Source: Aspidapion aeneum
Lineage: Eukaryota > Arthropoda > Insecta > Coleoptera > Brentidae
Direction: 5' to 3'
Assembly: GCA_963576565.1 (NCBI GenBank)
Contig: OY755038.1
Location: 143,258,558 to 143,322,557, forward strand
Length of the DNA stretch: 64,000 bases
Numbering within the stretch: the first letter of the stretch is position 1; each line of letters starts with the position of its first letter. Below are positions 45,225 to 55,611 of the stretch, piece after piece. The notes beneath the pieces are model-generated. The model had not been told where the DNA came from. It made no database searches and was given only the letters and a program-made list of their open reading frames with translations. Made by a program: the position numbers and the translations under genes.

Positions 45225-45939
45225 TAACGACCAACGCGCATAACTCAAAAACGGCTTGCTCGATTTTAATGAAATTTGGTACCCAGGCTGGGTTTTGGGT
45301 CGAGATGGTCCCATTTAAAAATGAGGAAAATCCACCGAACACAAGCCAAATAAAAGGGTGGGGGTAGATTTCAAAAATTAGAGTTTATGTAAAAATATAG
45401 CGTGTGTGATATCAAACGAAAGGTAATTGAGTCTGGAGTTAAACAAAATACATTTTAGTTTATTTAAAAAAAAAAGGGTGGGGGTAAATTTAAAAAATTA
45501 GTGTTTAAGTGGAAATATTGCGTGTGTGATATCAAACGAAAGGTAATTGAGTCTGGAGTTAAACAAAATACATTTTAGTTTTTAAAAAAAGGGTGGGGGT
45601 AGATTTGAAAAATTAGAGTTTAAGTCAAAACATGGCTTGTGTGGTATCAAACGAAAGGTAATTGAGTCTGGAGTTCAATAAAATATACTTCAGTTTTTAG
45701 TTATATTAGCTTTCACGTAGATACACTATAACTATAGTATCCAGTGTGAGCTTAGGTGCCCATAGATTGGCAGAGTATTTTCTGGATTGCACCACGGGTT
45801 TCGTAGTTAAACTTTTTGCTATCCTTTGCGCTTACTGGTGTCGTGGGAGTTGTTGAACTCAAAATGTTTTTACGAGCTAATTGATCTGTAATGTTCAATT
45901 TTGTTTTCTCCTTTTGGACTTCTTTCTTCTTATCTTTTC

Positions 45940-46242
45940 TTATTTTTTACGACAAATCTTTACTTGCAGTTTTGGTAGCTTTTCTTGTCGAATCTCAGCT
46001 ATTTCAGCTCTTTCTTCTTCAGGATTATCAGACTCCACCTCAACTTCTTTTGGCGATGGTGTATTTGGGGCACTTGTTACTTTTGAAGTTGTAGGTGAGA
46101 ATGGTTCAATTGTAAGCTGGGGTGGTATTTTTTTGTTTTCGGTGATATCCTCGTAACTATAAATTGTGCCCTCAATATCAATGTTGTAGCCCTTTAACTT
46201 TTTTTGACAATTTTTTAAGCGGTCGTCTTTTAAAATTTCCAC
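45940..46242 (-). CDS. Unidentified small ORF, possibly an ORF1 fragment
   Basis: 100 codons starting at an in-frame Met (MEILKDDRLKNCQKKLKG). The frame may extend upstream to about 46,290 (EEQYQRKVLVEILKDD). Composition is Lys/Glu-rich with a Pro/Ser/Thr-rich middle (PPQLTIEPFSPTTSKV) and an acidic stretch (EVEVESDNPEEERAE). I recognise no domain. It lies on the same strand as element I, on the far side of the hairpin composite. It could be a leftover of that element's ORF1 separated by the composite's insertion, or a decayed host exon. Coding status is doubtful. Confidence 0.25.
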   Translation of the reverse strand: MEILKDDRLKNCQKKLKGYNIDIEGTIYSYEDITENKKIPPQLTIEPFSPTTSKVTSAPNTPSPKEVEVESDNPEEERAEIAEIRQEKLPKLQVKICRKK

Positions 46243-46299
46243 CAGAACTTTCCTTTGGTACTGTTCTTCTTTGATAAGATCTATTAAGCCTGGGGATCA

Positions 46300-49200
46300 A
46301 GCTCCTTTAAAATGGACTAGCTAGTTGCGCCCTTGAGTTGATGGGTGAGTGGGAAAATATGACAAATATTTTTAAAAAATTCAGAGAAATCATTATATCA
46401 CAAGGCAAAAATGTTTTAGCCCAAACGTCTTTTAAAGTTTCGTGTAATATATAGTTATTACTGAATTTTTGCGGCTGATTTATTTCTCCAATTGATTGAA
46501 AAGTATTATTTTAGTACCTTAAAAGAGGGATTAAAAGTCCACTTTTAATCTGTAAAGCGCATAAAACAAATTATAGTTTATGAGGTTCAGAAAAAAATGG
46601 ATTGCACAAGATATTTGCTTTTAAATGAGGGGCAGCAGTTTTTCCCTTAGCCTCAGGCAATCAAAAAGTTAGGAACGCCCCTGCTACTACCACTGAAGGG
46701 GAACTACTAAGGAAACTTTAATTTTTACAGAAATATGTCTGACACATTAGCGGTTCTACGGGAGGTTAATTAGCCCCCCTCCCCTCCCCAGAACCCGAAA
46801 AAATATGTAAAGTATTAAGCCATCTAGGTACTACAGATAAGTTAAAGGCTGAAAAAAATTATATTTTTGTTGACTTGCTTTAGCAGAATCCAGGAAATTA
46901 GCGCACAGGAAAAATAGCACACATAAAAGAAAGCCCTCAAGGGAGAATTCGCTTGTGGAAAAGTCCACATGGAATAAAGCGAACAGAGGAAAGACTTATA
47001 CCATAAACTAATACTCGTTTCTGCTTATACCATAATAAGTCCGCAAATTAAACAAGAACAGTGGCTTCCATATCTCGATGCACCATTGTTTTGCCCGTAG
47101 GCTCCCAAATTTTAAATAAATTGCAAAAAACTTGATTAAAGTATTGCAAGATTACACGGTGAAGTTGCGAAAATGGTAGATATTCAAAGGCAACAAAAGA
47201 ATTTGCTTCGGAATGCTTCTAGGGTAAGAAAAAATATCTTACTCTAGGCCTACTACCAACTACTAATACTCGTCTAATGGAACATCTATGCTCTTAGGAT
47301 AATTATGAACATCCCAACAAACATTTAAAGTTGTCACGACGAAACCCCAACTAGAAAGAATTTCTTAAAGGTAACCGCAACGTAGTCCCGCTACGTCTCA
47401 GTATACCATACAGCGACGTGTTAATTCCCTAAGTGGGGAACCAATTTCTGGTTATGACTACTAGGCCAAGTGTTTAAAGTCACTGTAGTAACAACTACAC
47501 TACTACGTCGCAGCCAGGTATCTACTACGTCGTAGAGGCTGTTTTTTCCGTAATAGCATAAAAGTAGCGATGTAGTTGCAAATAATATAATCGTTTCCTT
47601 TTGGTAGAATTATTATAATACAATATGGAACACAACAGTAAACAAACACGCTAAGTTTTTTAGTTTGGTTATGTCTGTAATATGTACTATGTTATCCAAA
47701 ATTACGAGATTTAACGAGCAGAGGTAAAAATTCAACTGCCATGCAAATTTTTATGTGCAACATGCATTATGTTTATTGCAAAAAATAGGCGCGCCTGCAA
47801 AATTTTGCCGTTTACTGGTAGCTAATGGAATATTTTCGTTGTGGTTTTTGAGGTTATGTTTTTATAATTGGCAGATAATCCGACCAAATGGTTTTTAATA
47901 TGGATATTTGGTAAAGCTTTTATTAATTTGTGTACGAAAAACTACATCTCTGTAAAATGGGCTTCAAAACTAAAATAAGAAAAGCAATTTTTCTGTCCTT
48001 CAAAAAAAACATGGCGTACAAAAATTATTCCTTCATAGAGGGGAGAGCTACTTGAAAGTGAGCCTAAGTTACGGCTACGTACCACTTACTACTTTAGTGT
48101 CTCGATTCCCTTATAGTTCTAAATAGCACATTGAAATTTCTACCTCATCCGTTACGGGAACGTGTTACCGACTTTTGTCCGCAACTAAAAAATTCCTAGA
48201 AAGGGTCAGCCACCGCGCGGGTAAGCAAATCACGACGTTCAAGTTATATGGCCGATCAGACCGTCAGCAACAGACGTCACTTGTCATTGAAGGAGGATCA
48301 ACAACAAAAGTTTTAAACAAATTATTTTGTTTTACAATATTATCAACAAACTCAGGTAAAAAAACTTTAAAAATGATAGTGATAGATTAGTATATATTAA
48401 CAAAAATATAAGAAAACACATAGCTAATTTTTACGCTTTTACAATAAGGCCCAGTTTATGTTCTGATCAAGGATGTATTCAAGGACTTATGGCCTCGTCT
48501 AACCTAGTTGAAAAGTTATTAATTGGAATCAAAACAAATAATTTTAACTATAAAATCTGAGTTATTTATCACAGTTTTTTTAAAATTTTAGATCACTGCT
48601 TGTAGTAACCAGAAATGCTAAAGAAGTATTGCAATTGAATTAACTCTATGAGTTATGACTAGCTGCTAAAGGCCAATGAGGTCTCCTTATCACCATTGGG
48701 GTACATGATAGGGACTGCAATGAATGCTTAACCACCATGTATTCTTATAAATAGATCACCCGACAACATGTGTAATATGCAATGCCTTTATGATATCAAC
48801 AAAGAAAACAATCATTCATTGCCCTACTGAACCAAGGATTTGCTGAGATGATCCAGACAAATTTTAAGTTGACTTCTTTCCTGGTTGATTTCGGGTCAGC
48901 CTTTGTCATTCTCAATATATTTAGTATGGCTTTTAATGTTTTAATCAATTATTGTAATAAGTTATTATTTTAAATGAAATAAATAAAAGTTGTTTATGTA
49001 GTTTTTTATTTAAAAAATTATCTAGAGGGGGCAGTGATACCCAGTTTCCATGTATGTGTGCCCACCCTGATTCAAAAAATGTTCACACAATGGGACATAG
49101 ATTGACTTGTTTAAATGCAAGGTCACCAAATGAGATTTTTTAAGCAATGTGGGCACACATAGGTGGAAACTGAGTTTTAAACATGGAGGGGGGTTGTTTT

Positions 49201-49500
49201 TGAACCTATCTATCTGGTTATAAAACCTTATTTTTTGCTCAGGTGTGTAATACCAAATGTTTCTTGTATTTTTTATGTAATTCTCGGGAAAAAGGGAGGA
49301 ACATGCCACCCCCCCTCTGGGACCTCCACTGACATGACTATTAAATAAAACAAAAGACATCAATTTTTTGGATGTACAGGGGTATTGTATTCTAAAGTGC
49401 TGGCAGGCTCTAGTGGACCTCGATGCACCACGACCACATGTGGGTCTCTAGTGATTACAACAAAAAATGATTTAGGATTAACACATTGCCACATGTACAG
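46300..49500. other. AT-rich region without a supported gene
   Basis: No ORF with a recognisable domain on either strand. Frames at 48,175-48,390 (plus) and 49,022-49,363 (minus) are short and featureless. A short segment ending AACGCCCCTG near 46,682 resembles one end of a hAT-type repeat, but I find no partner. An AAATAAATAAAAG signal lies near 48,975. The dispersed TACTACGTCG words at 47,500-47,540 look like decayed repeat. Confidence 0.5.
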
Positions 49501-49507
49501 GGGTATT

Positions 49508-49585
49508 CATTATAAATGTAACCCCCTCACTATCTTGTGGGGATAGTGGATCTCATGAGGATCGTGGGGGGTTACATTTATAATG
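49508..49585. repeat. Perfect 19-bp inverted repeat hairpin
   Basis: CATTATAAATGTAACCCCC at 49,508-49,526 is exactly complementary to 49,567-49,585. Inside the loop CACTATC and GATAGTG form a second stem, giving a two-level hairpin of 78 bp. The words TGTACAGGGGTATT before it also occur at about 49,372. It looks like a very short foldback element; there is no coding content. Confidence 0.8.
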
Positions 49586-50394
49586 GATCAGACACAGCTC
49601 AATGTGTAAGGAAAAAACTTATGATCTTTATTTTAATTTCAGAGTAGGTAGGTAGTACTAATAATAACATTTTGTCATTAAATTCAAACACTTTTTTGTT
49701 CTTTAGTTCAAACTAGGCCAGAGGTTTCTGTATAAGTTCTCGGATTATCCTGTATACATATCTTCCCAAAATCTGCTGTATTCACACACAGGTTTCCTCG
49801 TCTTTGAAAATGTGGATCCTCTAACAAAAAAAGGAAATTTTTATACATGGGGCTTCTGCGATATGTTTCAAGATATAGTATTTAAAATATTTGCCTACAG
49901 ATATCATTATTCTGAATAATGAAAGCCAATAAAAAGGGCGTATTCCCCATGGTTCATAGCTCTCTCCCTTACCTATTTTCCTTTGGTTTACATGCCTTCA
50001 TCATTTCTCTATGTAGATTGTACTTGATTGCAGATTATTTGCACTGTAATAAACTTGAAGGCTTCGCTGTTTTGGGGCATCATTCATCAAAAAGCCATTT
50101 TAACAGAAGCACAGATTAAGTTGAATAAGATTAGTAAAAAACAGAAGACCAAACCCATTTTTTATTTGTTTATAAATCAAAACATTTTTTGAGGTCTGCC
50201 TATTATACTGACCCGAATTTTACTGACTTGGATATTACTGACCAACAACGATTTTTTATACTATTTCACGTCAGACTAAATTGTATAGGGTCGAAACAAA
50301 TCATAACTAATAAATAAAAGCCATACAGTTACCTATTTATCTATTATTTAGTTACAGCTCAGGTTTATAGCAAAAATACCTTTAATTATTAGAT

Positions 50395-50715
50395 TCTACA
50401 CCAACTACTACCACCTTCGCTTAGCTTCTATTACAAAAAAACCAACTACTACCACCTTCGCTTAGATTCTACCCCTAAAAAACCAACTACTACCACCTTT
50501 GCTTAGCTTCTAACACCAACTTGTCCTAGCTTTCACCACAAAAAAATCAAGTACTTCCACCAACTTGTCCTAGCTTTCACCACAAAAAAATCAAGTACTT
50601 CCACCTTCCCTTAGGTTCTACTATGGTAGGTGGTAGTAGTTGATTTTTTGATGGTAGAAGCTAAGCCTAAGCGAGGGTGGTAGAAGCTAAGTGAAGGTGG
50701 TTTTTGGGATAAAAC
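50395..50715. repeat. ~42-bp minisatellite with an inverted right half
   Basis: Units built on CCAACTACTACCACCTTCGCT followed by TAGCTTCTA and an A-run are repeated in tandem (50,398-50,620). They give way to a variant pair (ACTTGTCCTAGCTTTCACCAC, twice) and then appear in reverse complement (GGTGGTAGTAGTTGATTTTTT, 50,627-50,700). The whole can fold on itself. No gene overlaps. Confidence 0.8.
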
Positions 50716-50719
50716 TGAG

Positions 50720-53370
50720 TTGTAGTTAAGTGATGGGTCAGTAGAGCTGTTTCATTCAAGTGGTACTTCACTAACACCTGTTAACTTAAAAGTTAATATT
50801 TGTTTTTACCACAAACTAGGCGGTTTTTTTATCGAAAATACGTTGGTCGTTAAAATGATGGTCAGTAAAATAGAAATTCCCTTTTGCTATGGCACTGTCT
50901 CTTTTCTTCTCAGTAAATTTACTCTGTGTCTCGCGCTCTCTCTTACACACACACATAAATCCGTACTGTCGTCTTGCCGTCGGTTGCTGCGTTTCCATGG
51001 CGTTTCAACCAGGTTTCAACTCAGTTTGTTTTATTATTTATTATTTATGATTAAATTAATTTGGCAATAACGATTCATTACGCATTATGTAATATTTCAT
51101 CTTTTTTTCTTTTGTAGGTAGGCAGTAGGTTAAGTTATAAATATTTACTTTTTTTCATTAAATTTTTCTCTATATAATTAGTGATGTTTGTAAAGTATCC
51201 AATAAATAAATAAATAAAAGTAAATTTTAAAAAGTTTTTATAATGTACCAAAACATATGTAAAAATCATGAAGGTGGAGAATTTCAATTGGAGAAGATTT
51301 TTTTAGTTAAAGCTGTAGTAAATTACAGTTTTCAAATTATTGTCAGATTGTTATACTTCAAACTCATCTCCACATTTCAGAAACATTTTTAATAAAAACG
51401 TCCCTAATTTAATTTTGTTCTCTTTATACTCGAAAAATTACTTGGGGAACGCGTCCATAACTCAATCAATTAAATTTTCCAATCTTTATTTCAAACTCTA
51501 ATTAGAATCAGTAAGGTTTATGAGTTCCTACATGGTTTACAATAAATTTTAGGTAAACGTTAATTTTACTCATTTAGAAAGTTGTCCGACTAGAAAGTCA
51601 TCATTTGGGGAACAGATACATAAAATATTAAAATGTTTTTTATTGAAAGTGTCAGAAGGTGTGGTACTAGGTCTTTCTATCGCATCGCAACTTCGAACAA
51701 TTTGTCAACGCTGAATTGATTGTTGGTATTAAATATTACATAAAAGCAGTAAACAAATTTTAATTGAATATATAAGTACCGTACATCAATTCAGCATAAT
51801 TTGGGGAATGCTGTTGTACAATGTGCTTAGGTTAAAACGTTATATTTTTGTCAATGTTACAATAAAAAAGCAAGGAGGACAAGGTATTAACGGGACGTCC
51901 TTTGTCCCATTTTTCGAACTTGGCACAAAATTTTAAACTTTTACCAATTTATCTCACATGAATTGTTTTATTTTAAGAAGTCAACTGCAACACAAAAATG
52001 ATAAAACTATTTTTTAACATATGCTTGCGTACAAGTGCATATTACGGACATCATTATTAATGAGTGGCTCACAACCGTTCCTAAACTTTCCATATGTATT
52101 TTTATGTTTTTTTTTTCTGCTTTGTCCCATATTTTTGCTTCTTTTTTAACTTTAGTCCCGTTTTGACCTAAAACAGATCTGGCAACCCTACCTTAAAGCC
52201 TACCAATAAAAACTAAAAATTGATCTAGCATCTAACTTAACTAGAGTTGCCAAATTTAGATATTTGTTTTTCGCGACAACAGAACCAAATTTTTGGGACA
52301 TCTCTCTCTCTCTGGGTCTCTAGTACACGTATTGGTTCGGTTCTAATAATAGTGTTATTATGGCTTTATTCCAATAAGATTAAATCGAACTCAATTCCCA
52401 TGAAAACGTAGCAATGAGAATCAGGGAGCATTTTCGATCTATTTATACCACTTGTATTAGTTGCACTTAAGTCACAACTTAAAATTCTGCTTACAAGTCG
52501 TACTTTGCTAAGAATTTATTATAAACGATACTTGCTTTAATTGATTATAAATTATAACAAATTCGCAATAATTTAAGGAGCCACAAAAAGTAAGGTTAAC
52601 ATTAGTCGCGACCAACAGGCGACTTTAAGATGTTTACGTTTTTAAAGTAGAAATAGGAAGTAGTCTCTACTTTGAAGGATTGACATAAAAACAAAATCAA
52701 AGTTTTTGTGACTTTTAGGTTGTCCTCAAAAGTAATTTTCTCTACATTATTACATCAGATATTACTATGATGACCCAAACCTATGTAGTAAAATATAAAG
52801 TTATAAGGTAGTTATCGGATACTCCCGTTTGCGACTTCAATTAATCCCAACTTTGTAGTGGTAATTAAGTAACATATAAATGTCGGGGTGACTACGAATT
52901 AACGACTAAAAAGAAAGTAAAACTTTGGCAACGTGCTATTGTGGTAGAGCAGACTATCAGATTAGACTATCAAGAAACAATCCTATCAGGTAGTTTAAAT
53001 GGTCATTTTTACGAAACTTCTACTTTTTCGTGATACTAAACAGTAGTCAGAACTAAAAAGTAACGAATTTTGGTTGAGATCACCACATTTCTACCATAAG
53101 AAAGTAGGAAAGCCTTTGGAGCATGTAGCCGCTACTATAATTGTTAGTTGGGATAATCATAAGAAGTTTAAAAAAAATGTATTTATAGTTACAACAACAA
53201 CAAAAATTTCGAAAAATTTTCAAAAATATTACAATAGTTCACAAATAACTTAATTTTGTAAAATATTTTGATATGAAGTTGGTATTAATTTCAAAACTAT
53301 AAAAATTTCAAACGTTTTTGAAAAAAACTCACATTTACTCACAGGGTATCCATAGCGCAGCATAGAGGCA
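50720..53370. other. AT-rich region without a supported gene
   Basis: Only short open frames. Simple-sequence patches occur (ACACAC near 50,945, TAAATAAATAAA near 51,205, TCTCTC near 52,305). I see no transposon ends, RNA gene or exon-like pattern. Confidence 0.5.
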
Positions 53371-53526
53371 TAGTGGGTCTCCAAACTTTTTGGCCCAAGT
53401 ACTGCACAGTAACTTCCAAGGGCCAAAATCGTACTGGTACGCTTCCTGAACGAGCAGTCGTGGGCCGTATTGATGAGATTGGCGTGCTGGGCTAGATTTG
53501 GTCCCCAGGCCGTTGTTTGGACACTG
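53371..53526. mobile_element. Possible hAT-like MITE remnant
   Basis: The left side GTGGGTCTCCAAACTTTTTGG and the complement of the right side (CAGTGTCCAAACAACGGCC) share a CAGTG/GTCTCCAAAC-type terminus common in hAT-derived repeats. The segment is about 155 bp and more GC-rich than its flanks. No 8-bp duplication is visible, so boundaries are uncertain. Confidence 0.35.
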
Positions 53527-53621
53527 ACCTAACCTATAGAAAAAAAAGTTTTATGAGAGAGTAGATTTTATGTTTTTTCAATGACTGTAAACAAACCGTG
53601 AGTTAACTTGTTCATCATTTG

Positions 53622-53756
53622 TATGTTTTTGTATTCCCTCTATTAACCGTCTCGGGCTTATGTGTTATCAGTCAGTAACTTTCAAAGACATCTTTAGATT
53701 AGGATTTTGATAAAAACTTATGTTATTGTATAAATAGGTATGTAAAATAGTTTAAG
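53622..53756. repeat. ~135-bp direct repeat, left copy
   Basis: This starts TATGTTTTTGTATTCCCTC and ends AAATAGTTTAAG. A copy with small differences lies in the same orientation at 62,519-62,650. Together they bracket the old inverted-repeat element and the BEL/Pao insertion. Confidence 0.85.
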
Positions 53757-54683
53757 TAAATAGTTAGAGCAAAATATTTGAAAGGGCTCTCCGTTTTCGG
53801 TCTAGAAGCAAATCATATTACTTTTTGGCAACAGCCCATTTCACCGTAATTCGACCACGGTGAATCTGAATATCCCTGTTGACAACTCAAAATATCGACA
53901 GGGACGTGTTTTTTTTTCAGTTTTATTCAATTTTTTCGAAAACTATCCTATTTATCGAAAATTGCAAAGAATAGTTAGTTTTTGTGGAGAAGAAAATTCC
54001 CTTTCCAACAATATATTAGTCGATAAGGTCAGGAAAAGAAAGTAGCTCTTCAGTGGCGTCCGTAAGCTGAGATTATTTATAAAAAACATGGTTGTTATAA
54101 GTTTTATACAATTTTCTCCAAAACTACACCTCTTGGGAAAAATGTGTCGTATACTTTATTGTAGAAAATTAAATTTTCTTTTAAACACTGTATTATAATG
54201 TGCGGCTTATGTCACATTTAAGACTTTAGAGGCATACATATTTAAATAAAGTTTGAAAAATAATCAAAATAAACAATTTCTGTAAAACATTTTATGATTT
54301 TTTTTCAACAAAACAAAGCATTTTAGATAAAAAAATTATTTTTTACCTTCATTCATCCCACTGACCTTAGTTTTCAAAAATTGACAAAAATGTTTTTTTT
54401 GGTAATTTGTAAAAGTTACCTCAATTTACGGACGCTATATTTTGTGATACACTCTTTGAAATAAAGTTTTATTTTTCACCGGAAAGTTAGCAAGTTATTT
54501 TGTCGTAGTGACCTTAGTTTTTAAGAAAATTGATTAGTTTGGTGATTTTAAATCATTACTTTGAATTAAGGACACTACTGGAGCGGTAAATATGGAATAC
54601 CTCTTATTCTGTTATACATCGTTTGAAAGGAAATTTTATTGTCTATGGCGAAGTTAAAAACACATTTTTTGATAAATAGCTTG

Positions 54684-55187
54684 TGTTCGGATTTCATCCT
54701 CAATTTATTAGCTAAATAAGTTAGAATTTTTTGTTTATTTTATTTCGTTTTATTATTTAAATTATAACTATAAAATTACGCCTAATAATATAAGAAACCT
54801 TTATTTCCCGCGCCGCGACTTTTATTTAAATTTCTCGTGTATCCAATGAAAGGACTAGAGCGAGCACAGGAAGAGCCCTCTGGTGGCGAAAAAATGCAAC
54901 GTAAAAACGGCGCAAGAAAGTGCGCATAAAACTAGGACTTGAGAAAAGAATGTCAAGCTAACCGCGCGCGGAGTGAAAATAAAACTTCAACATTCTAAGA
55001 AAAACTCCGTCTAAAAAGTGCCAAAACGTTCTCTAAACCCAACCCGCAGTTTGTTCGACTCAGCATATGGACATTACAAGACTGGTAAGTGTGAGCTCTG
55101 TCCTCGATATTTTTTTCTATAATTAAAACGTTACGCAAATCTAAAATTGATACTTATCAGTTGGTAGTGGACCTATATGCTAGTTCA
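54684..55187 (+). repeat. BEL/Pao 5' LTR
   Basis: 504 bp, beginning TGTTCGGATTTCATCC and ending TATATGCTAGTTCA. It contains a good splice-donor-like GGTAAGTGTGAG at about 55,083. The 3' LTR has the same length and, by eye, the same sequence. Confidence 0.95.
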
Positions 55188-55190
55188 TAT

Positions 55191-55208
55191 TGGTCCTTCG
55201 AGCCGGAT
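55191..55208 (+). promoter_or_regulatory. Primer-binding site
   Basis: TGGTCCTTCGAGCCGGAT starts 3 bp after the 5' LTR with the TGG expected opposite a tRNA CCA end. The complement (…GGCTCGAAGGACCA) looks like a tRNA T-arm and acceptor end. Which tRNA it is needs an alignment. The leader from here to the ATG (about 400 bp) has no other recognised feature. Confidence 0.75.
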
Positions 55209-55611
55209 GCTCAAAATTTCTTTAAAAAAAAATAAAGGTTTCTGCTAATTAAAAGCATTTTCTTTTACCCTAATTAAAATTATAGTACTATCTTTGTCCC
55301 ACACATTGCTATAAATTTTTATTTAATTTTTATATTTTCGCCCAAATAAATTCAAGGCCGCGCTCGACGCCGGACAAAAAACATTTTTTGTGGGGAATTC
55401 CGAGTTGCAATTTTTTGTGGTATATTCCTATTTCTTAAGGTGTTTCCCAAGGAATTTGTAAACAAACAATCTAAGCTGGGGATTCCGTTTTTGTTTTGAT
55501 ATTTATAAACACTTTTTTATAGGGTGTTTCCCGAACGCTTTTATATACGTTTGTATTGGGTGTTTTAAAAATTAAAAGTCGCTTTTCTAGTTACCTATTT
55601 AAGCCGTTAAA

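Larger units (their letters stand above)
43279..45775. mobile_element. Composite inverted-module element with (CAGA/TCTG)n cores
   Basis: The outer ends are inverted copies of AATACTCTGCCAATATATGGG (43,280 side; complemented at about 45,755-45,775 and again at 45,103-45,127). Inside, a module of about 750 bp runs forward (43,308-44,070) and reversed (44,372-45,101), with a further reversed, inner-truncated copy (45,125-45,752). Each module has ~118-bp subrepeats (core TTACCTTTCGTTTGATATCACAC), a conserved block (CTCAAAAACCGCTTGGTCGAT) and a tetranucleotide array. There is no transposase. It recalls non-autonomous elements with a microsatellite core (DINE/Helitron-like or foldback types), but class assignment is inference. 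Confidence 0.7.

Noticed and set aside
48175..48390. 71-codon plus-strand ORF as an exon with the AATAAA-like signal near 48,975
   Set aside because: No homology that I recognise, and no splice-site pattern linking it to the signal.
49022..49363. 113-codon minus-strand ORF as a host gene
   Set aside because: No recognisable domain, odd composition and a single exon in repeat-like DNA; not supportable.
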